From NCBI GenBank assembly GCA_022447665.1, contig JAKVAQ010000001.1, positions 138,830-202,829 of the forward strand: a stretch of 64,000 nt of DNA, read 5' to 3'. The notes below the pieces were generated by a model that saw only the letters and a list, made by a program, of their open reading frames with translations, had not been told where the DNA came from and searched no databases. This stretch comes from Crocinitomicaceae bacterium (GTDB lineage: Bacteria; Bacteroidota; Bacteroidia; Flavobacteriales_D; Crocinitomicaceae). This document shows, one piece after another, positions 59,806 to 64,000 of the stretch; the stretch's first letter is position 1, and each line of letters starts with the position of its first letter. A program made the position numbers and the translations under genes.

Positions 59806-62556
59806 TTAGTCATAGGTTTGACCATAGAAGTCTTTGTACTCTTGAAGCTTTTTAGACTTGACTAACTTTGAAAAATTATCTGCTGATATTAGATAGTATT
59901 CATACTCTGTTTGAGCAGTGCCTAACACTGATGTTGAACTACTTGTTCCGTATGCATCAATGTATTTTTTGCCTTCGATTAGTGATGGGAATGATTTCAC
60001 AATGATAAGCTGTGTTTTACCGTCTAGCGGCATTGAATTCACCGTATACCCTTTTGATCCAAAGAATGTATTATTGAAGTTTGATATTTTAATTTTTGTT
60101 GGTTGCTCAGGCCCACCCATTGTAGGGTAAAGTAATATGAAAAAGTGTTGTATAGTAGTATCATACGTATAACCAGCATCAACCCCTTGGTCTGTTATAG
60201 TTTCTCCATTTCCGAGTTTACCTAAATAAGTCTTTGCTTGCTTACCCTCCTCAGAATCTGGGTAATCTTTCACCAAGGTTTGTAACGGAGATGAAATAGC
60301 CTCAATTGCACCTGGATTAAGCTTTGAAATAGCAAATGCTTTCAACATATAATACTTTCTAATAAATTGATTATCTGGATCTTTATTTATTACCGAATTA
60401 CATGCCGCGATTGTTCTATTATAATAACGACTGATGTACAAATGATAGGTTTCCTTGTACTTATTTATATCAATTTTATCTTGCTCCTCCTTCTTTTTAA
60501 GATAGTCAGGATCTTTAAGTATTTGAGCGATTTCACTATTCGGATAATCCGTTAGTATTCTATCCTTATAGTTACCTGCTTTTGAGTCTCCACGTTTTTT
60601 GTAAATCAAATGGAGTTGGTACATTGCTGGTAGTACTTTATGGTGGTCAATTCCTCTGTTAATCACCTTTTCAAAATAAACAATCGCCTCATTCTCCTCT
60701 TTAAGTTGTTCTTTATAGATGATGCCAAGCATGTAAAGTGAATTCATTAAACGATTGTTCGAAGAATCCAAAGCTTCCGGTGATAAAGGAATATTGGCCA
60801 GTAATAATTCTATAGCTAAAGAGTCTTGATCAACAACCGCAGAATCCAAAACTTCACTATCATCACCATCTACCATTACTGAACTCTTATTGGATCTTCG
60901 CCAATTATCTTCATCCTCTCGCTGGCCCCATTGTGTTCTAAATTCATTCACACCATTAGAGACTAATTTTGGATTGTTCCAATACCATTTACTAACATTA
61001 CCTCCATTGTTATTATTAGAAGCTGTGCTGTTTAACCGATCTTGCATAGCTAAGAGTCGTTTCTCTTCTTCCGCTTTTCTAATTCTTTCTTCCTCTGCTA
61101 ATTGATCAGCAATTTCTTTCATTCGCTTTCGTAAAGCTTTCTCGTCAAGGTCTACGAATTGTTGTACGCTATCTTCAAATGTGTACGTCTCATAATGGAA
61201 TACAAGGTCACTTAACCCTTCAGCTTTCGCTTGAATTTGAGTGTAATTATCAAAATCCTCTGGTAAAGCCGTAACACTGGAATCGTAATATTTCTGAGCT
61301 TTTAAATAATCCTTTTCTCCATAATAGATATCGGCTAGTTTCAAATAACTCAGGCCTTTTTGACGGTTATTGTTAACCGACCAAATTGCGGACTGTGTAT
61401 AATTCCTTTTTGCTTCATCCATGTTCCCATCTTTATATTCAATCTCAGCTAAAGCGTAGTAAATCTGATCTTTATATTCAGCGTTTTTACCGTCTTTAAG
61501 CATTTTTCGAAGCTCTTTTCTCAGTGCTTCACCTCCAGAGGTAGCCACCAGTGCCTTATTAATTTTCGCTTTAAATTGCATTACGTAAGGTGCACTAGAG
61601 CGCGATACCTTTTTGTAATAGTAAATTGCTTGATAAGTATTTCCTTGCTCTTGATGCAATTGGGCCAGAACAAACATGTAACGGGCCTTCTCCTTCTTAT
61701 TTCTGCAGGCGTCTATTGCGGCTTCTAAATGTGGAATAGCCTTTTTATAATCGCCCTCAGCAATATAAAGTTCAGCCATGGTTGCCTCATATTCCGACAC
61801 TAAACGTTTAGGAAATTCGGCTTCTTTTTCACCCTTTTTATTCTTCTTTCCTTTTTTTCTATTCTTCTTTTTCTTTGTTCGCTTATCCTTCCATTCCTCC
61901 ATTTTTTCTTTGAAGGTTCTATTTCTTCGTGATTCTGCTGCTTCTTTTGCTACCTCAACCTCCTTCATCACACGCGTTGCTTCCGCAAAATTGCCTTGAG
62001 CAATGTAGGTTTTTGCCAACCATATTTTTGCTTCAAAAACAGCTTCCTCTCCGTTGTACTGCGGATTCGTAGCTACGAAAAGTAATTTCTCTTGGGCCTC
62101 ACCATATTCCCTTTTTATATAGTGCGCCTTTCCTATTACCAACCAGTTATCATCAATCCATCTGCAGTTCTCTTCATCCTTATTTTTAACCTGATTAGGG
62201 TTAGGCATACTATGACGGTAGATCACCTTAGAACAACGTTCTATGGCATCATCCATTTGTGGATAAACAGAAGAAGCATCCTCTTCAGAAGGGTAAACTT
62301 TTAAGGGTAAAATCTTATTGTAATCGTCTACGTACTTTTCTCTGTAAGAATCTAGTGATTGTTGGATAATTACACCAGCATTAAAGTAACCATTATAACG
62401 AGCTGTCATATTATGATAGCCCTTATTCAACGCAGCATCTTTCTCTGTCGAACAACTAAGTCCAAAGAGAACAAACAGCAAAAGAATGCTGATAAGGTTA
62501 GTAGGTATTTTAATGCTATTGCTCACAATCGCCCGAGTAGAACGGATAATTGACAA
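59806..62556 (-). CDS. porW: TPR lipoprotein of the T9SS, PorW/SprE type
   Basis: The 916-residue product has a lipoprotein signal ending FGLSCSTEKD (Cys about 35) followed by the family opening KGYHNMTARYNGYFNAG. Multiple TPR repeats (VFEAKIWLAKTYIAQGNFAE, ATMAELYIAEGDYKKAI, KLADIYYGEKDYLKAQKYYD) fill the middle, with a Lys-rich stretch near 225-250, and a C-terminal beta domain. PorW (P. gingivalis) and SprE (Flavobacterium) are outer-membrane lipoproteins that link T9SS core parts. The signal starts about 15 residues in, so a downstream start is possible. It fits the T9SS substrates seen in the window. Confidence 0.8.
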   Translation of the reverse strand: MSIIRSTRAIVSNSIKIPTNLISILLLFVLFGLSCSTEKDAALNKGYHNMTARYNGYFNAGVIIQQSLDSYREKYVDDYNKILPLKVYPSEEDASSVYPQMDDAIERCSKVIYRHSMPNPNQVKNKDEENCRWIDDNWLVIGKAHYIKREYGEAQEKLLFVATNPQYNGEEAVFEAKIWLAKTYIAQGNFAEATRVMKEVEVAKEAAESRRNRTFKEKMEEWKDKRTKKKKNRKKGKKNKKGEKEAEFPKRLVSEYEATMAELYIAEGDYKKAIPHLEAAIDACRNKKEKARYMFVLAQLHQEQGNTYQAIYYYKKVSRSSAPYVMQFKAKINKALVATSGGEALRKELRKMLKDGKNAEYKDQIYYALAEIEYKDGNMDEAKRNYTQSAIWSVNNNRQKGLSYLKLADIYYGEKDYLKAQKYYDSSVTALPEDFDNYTQIQAKAEGLSDLVFHYETYTFEDSVQQFVDLDEKALRKRMKEIADQLAEEERIRKAEEEKRLLAMQDRLNSTASNNNNGGNVSKWYWNNPKLVSNGVNEFRTQWGQREDEDNWRRSNKSSVMVDGDDSEVLDSAVVDQDSLAIELLLANIPLSPEALDSSNNRLMNSLYMLGIIYKEQLKEENEAIVYFEKVINRGIDHHKVLPAMYQLHLIYKKRGDSKAGNYKDRILTDYPNSEIAQILKDPDYLKKKEEQDKIDINKYKETYHLYISRYYNRTIAACNSVINKDPDNQFIRKYYMLKAFAISKLNPGAIEAISSPLQTLVKDYPDSEEGKQAKTYLGKLGNGETITDQGVDAGYTYDTTIQHFFILLYPTMGGPEQPTKIKISNFNNTFFGSKGYTVNSMPLDGKTQLIIVKSFPSLIEGKKYIDAYGTSSSTSVLGTAQTEYEYYLISADNFSKLVKSKKLQEYKDFYGQTYD

Positions 62557-62568
62557 AAATATTTTAAT

Positions 62569-63336
62569 TTATTGGATAAGAATGTGATTAAGAATATTTA
62601 TTAATTCTTCTTTCGATTCCCAAATGCTCATGTGTCCGCAGTTTTCTATTGAGTATAACTCAGCATCTATTTGATTTTCTTTCAATTCCCCTCCTAACAT
62701 TTCTGTGCTAATTATTGGATCTTGAGCGCCATGGATTATACTTGCTCGTTGTGCCGAATCATAGTTGGACAGTCTATCTCTCATGGCTGATGTGGCTTCT
62801 GCTATTGAAGCTACCGACATGTCCTTGGCGCCTTGGATTAGATTTGCAATTGCGCCTTCACAATGTCCTAGATTTTCTGAAAAGAAAAGATTCGGAATTG
62901 CTTCGCTTACAAAGTGATTTTTCTTTGTCTGAATAAGTTCAATAACCCTATTTCTATCCTCCTTTTTCTGAGCACTATCTTCCCAAAAGTTTGAATGAAG
63001 AAGAATGACTTTTATGTCAATTAACTTTTTGATCTCAAGAGCCACATAACCTCCCATGGAATGTCCGATAACTGAAGGTTTTGAAATGCCCCGAATCGTC
63101 AATAAATCACCAATAGCCTTTGCTACATTCTTTAGTGTATAGGATTTTGATGGTTCTGGAGAAGCGCCATGCCCTGGTAAATCGATCATTAAAAGCTGAA
63201 AATCATTTTCAAGCTCAGGGATTAGTTCATCCCACATGCTGGAATTTTCTAAAAAGCCATGCAGTAAAACCAATGGTTGACCCTGACCTAAAATTTTATA
63301 GCCCAGAATTATTTCATCTGATTCAAAAAGAATCAT
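62569..63336 (-). CDS. alpha/beta hydrolase
   Basis: The 255-residue protein has the alpha/beta hydrolase fold: VLLHGFLENSSMW (oxyanion loop), the nucleophile elbow GHSMGGYVAL (Ser about 94), IIHGAQDPIIS (Asp) and NCGHMSIWE (His about 233). The catalytic triad is complete. The sequence is of the general esterase/haloperoxidase-like branch; the substrate is unknown. It overlaps the stop of the Xaa-Pro aminopeptidase gene by four bases, so the two are co-translated. Confidence 0.88.
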   Translation of the reverse strand: MILFESDEIILGYKILGQGQPLVLLHGFLENSSMWDELIPELENDFQLLMIDLPGHGASPEPSKSYTLKNVAKAIGDLLTIRGISKPSVIGHSMGGYVALEIKKLIDIKVILLHSNFWEDSAQKKEDRNRVIELIQTKKNHFVSEAIPNLFFSENLGHCEGAIANLIQGAKDMSVASIAEATSAMRDRLSNYDSAQRASIIHGAQDPIISTEMLGGELKENQIDAELYSIENCGHMSIWESKEELINILNHILIQ

Positions 63337-64000
63337 GAATTCATCAGGTCTTCTATTTCCTCCACTTCAATTGGAATATTGGCCATTAAGTTTTTAGGTG
63401 ATCCCGATTTTTGAACGACCAAATCATCTTCAATCCTAATTCCTAAATTCTCTTCTGGAATATATATACCCGGCTCGCATGTAAATACCATTCCTTCCTT
63501 AATCGGCTCTGTCCACAATCCTACATCATGCGTATCTAAACCAATAAAGTGAGATGTCCCGTGCATGAAATACTTCTTATAAGCTGGCCATTTAGGATCT
63601 TGGTTCGCAATATCTGTTTTGTCTATAAGACCCAATTGTAAGAGTTGTGCTTCCATTAGCTTTCCAACTTCTTTATGGTAGTCATGCAACATGGTTCCCT
63701 CCACCAATAGCTTTTCAGACTCTTTTTTCACGTGAAGTACCGCATTGTATACCGCTTTTTGACGATCGGTAAATTTCCCATTAACTGGAAAACAGCGGGT
63801 TAAGTCCGATGCATAATTTGCATATTCAGCCCCGAAGTCCATTAAAATCACATCTCCATCCTTACACACCTTATTGTTTTCAATATAGTGGAGAACACAA
63901 GCGCTTGCTCCCGAAGCAATGATAGGTGTGTAAGCGAATCCCTTAGATCTATTTCTTAGGAATTCATGCATGATCTCTGCCTCAATCTCATACTCCATTA
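63333..64000 (-). CDS. Xaa-Pro aminopeptidase (M24B), C-terminal part
   Basis: The visible 221 residues are the catalytic pita-bread domain of aminopeptidase P: MDFGAEYANYASDLTRCFPV (two metal Asp), GTSHFIGLDTHDVG (metal His), CEPGIYI (metal Glu) and GIRIEDDLVV (metal Glu). A Met lies near the window edge, but the N-terminal domain of the family is outside the window, so the gene continues beyond 64000. The enzyme removes N-terminal residues preceding proline and uses two manganese ions. Confidence 0.92.
   Translation of the reverse strand, partial: MEYEIEAEIMHEFLRNRSKGFAYTPIIASGASACVLHYIENNKVCKDGDVILMDFGAEYANYASDLTRCFPVNGKFTDRQKAVYNAVLHVKKESEKLLVEGTMLHDYHKEVGKLMEAQLLQLGLIDKTDIANQDPKWPAYKKYFMHGTSHFIGLDTHDVGLWTEPIKEGMVFTCEPGIYIPEENLGIRIEDDLVVQKSGSPKNLMANIPIEVEEIEDLMNS

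Overview
The window is AT-rich bacterial chromosome from a member of the Bacteroidota, most likely the order Flavobacteriales (family not resolvable by eye). The signs are secreted proteins ending in type IX secretion (T9SS) C-terminal sorting domains, a PorW/SprE-type TPR lipoprotein, DUF2723, DUF3078, DUF3127, DUF58/MoxR and GIN-domain families, PorT-like outer-membrane barrels, and promoters of the Bacteroidota form (TTG, about 20 bases, TAnnTTTG). There is one tRNA and no rRNA, CRISPR array, plasmid or phage module.

Layout. 1-8.5 kb holds envelope genes (CotH-like kinase fragment, PagL-like lipid A deacylase, GIN lipoprotein, von Willebrand A protein, GT-C glycosyltransferase) and an ALDH7-type aldehyde dehydrogenase. 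8.6-16.4 kb holds a sortilin-like secreted propeller protein, a PadR-PspC stress pair with a clear operator, and a reverse-strand group (flavin reductase, DUF3127, a secreted protein, YceI). 16.5-19.6 kb is an ECF sigma/anti-sigma module with three matching ECF-type promoters; its last gene, an outer-membrane barrel, is cut short by a 63-bp tandem repeat. 19.6-24.2 kb encodes a polysaccharide deacetylase and a giant DUF2723 membrane protein.

24.5-41.1 kb is an accessory region that starts at tRNA-Gln. Copies of the tRNA 3' end recur about 11.3 and 14.3 kb downstream. Much of the region is decaying: a sensor/SpoIIE phosphatase gene with three in-frame stops and a frameshift, a second SpoIIE relic with its catalytic domain deleted, frameshifted DUF1573 and lipocalin-like genes, and fragments of a thioredoxin-like and an HTH protein. 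Intact cargo includes a TonB receptor/lipoprotein pair behind a Zur-like palindrome, a linear amide hydrolase, a Crp/Fnr-strictosidine synthase-like-DUF1772 group and an RlmG-type rRNA methyltransferase. No integrase is visible.

41.1-64 kb returns to core-like content: a possible 6S-like RNA, a SprB-repeat T9SS protein, a papain-like putative peptidase, an M28 peptidase, barrels and MscL. A tightly packed operon follows (SpoIIM fusion, DUF4129, DUF4350, MoxR, DUF58) that runs directly into a SiaB-like kinase with two tandem ATPase domains and a SiaC-like phosphoprotein. Facing them are a SiaA-like SpoIIE phosphatase and a V4R histidine kinase, so the locus looks like a partner-switching signalling system joined to a MoxR operon. 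PorW/SprE, an alpha/beta hydrolase and the end of an Xaa-Pro aminopeptidase close the window.

No integrated new defence system or comparable machine is evident. The best candidates for new biology are the Sia/MoxR super-operon, the ECF regulon with the truncated barrel, the tRNA-Gln decay region, the 6S-like RNA and the papain-like protein. All functional names rest on motif recognition without database searches.
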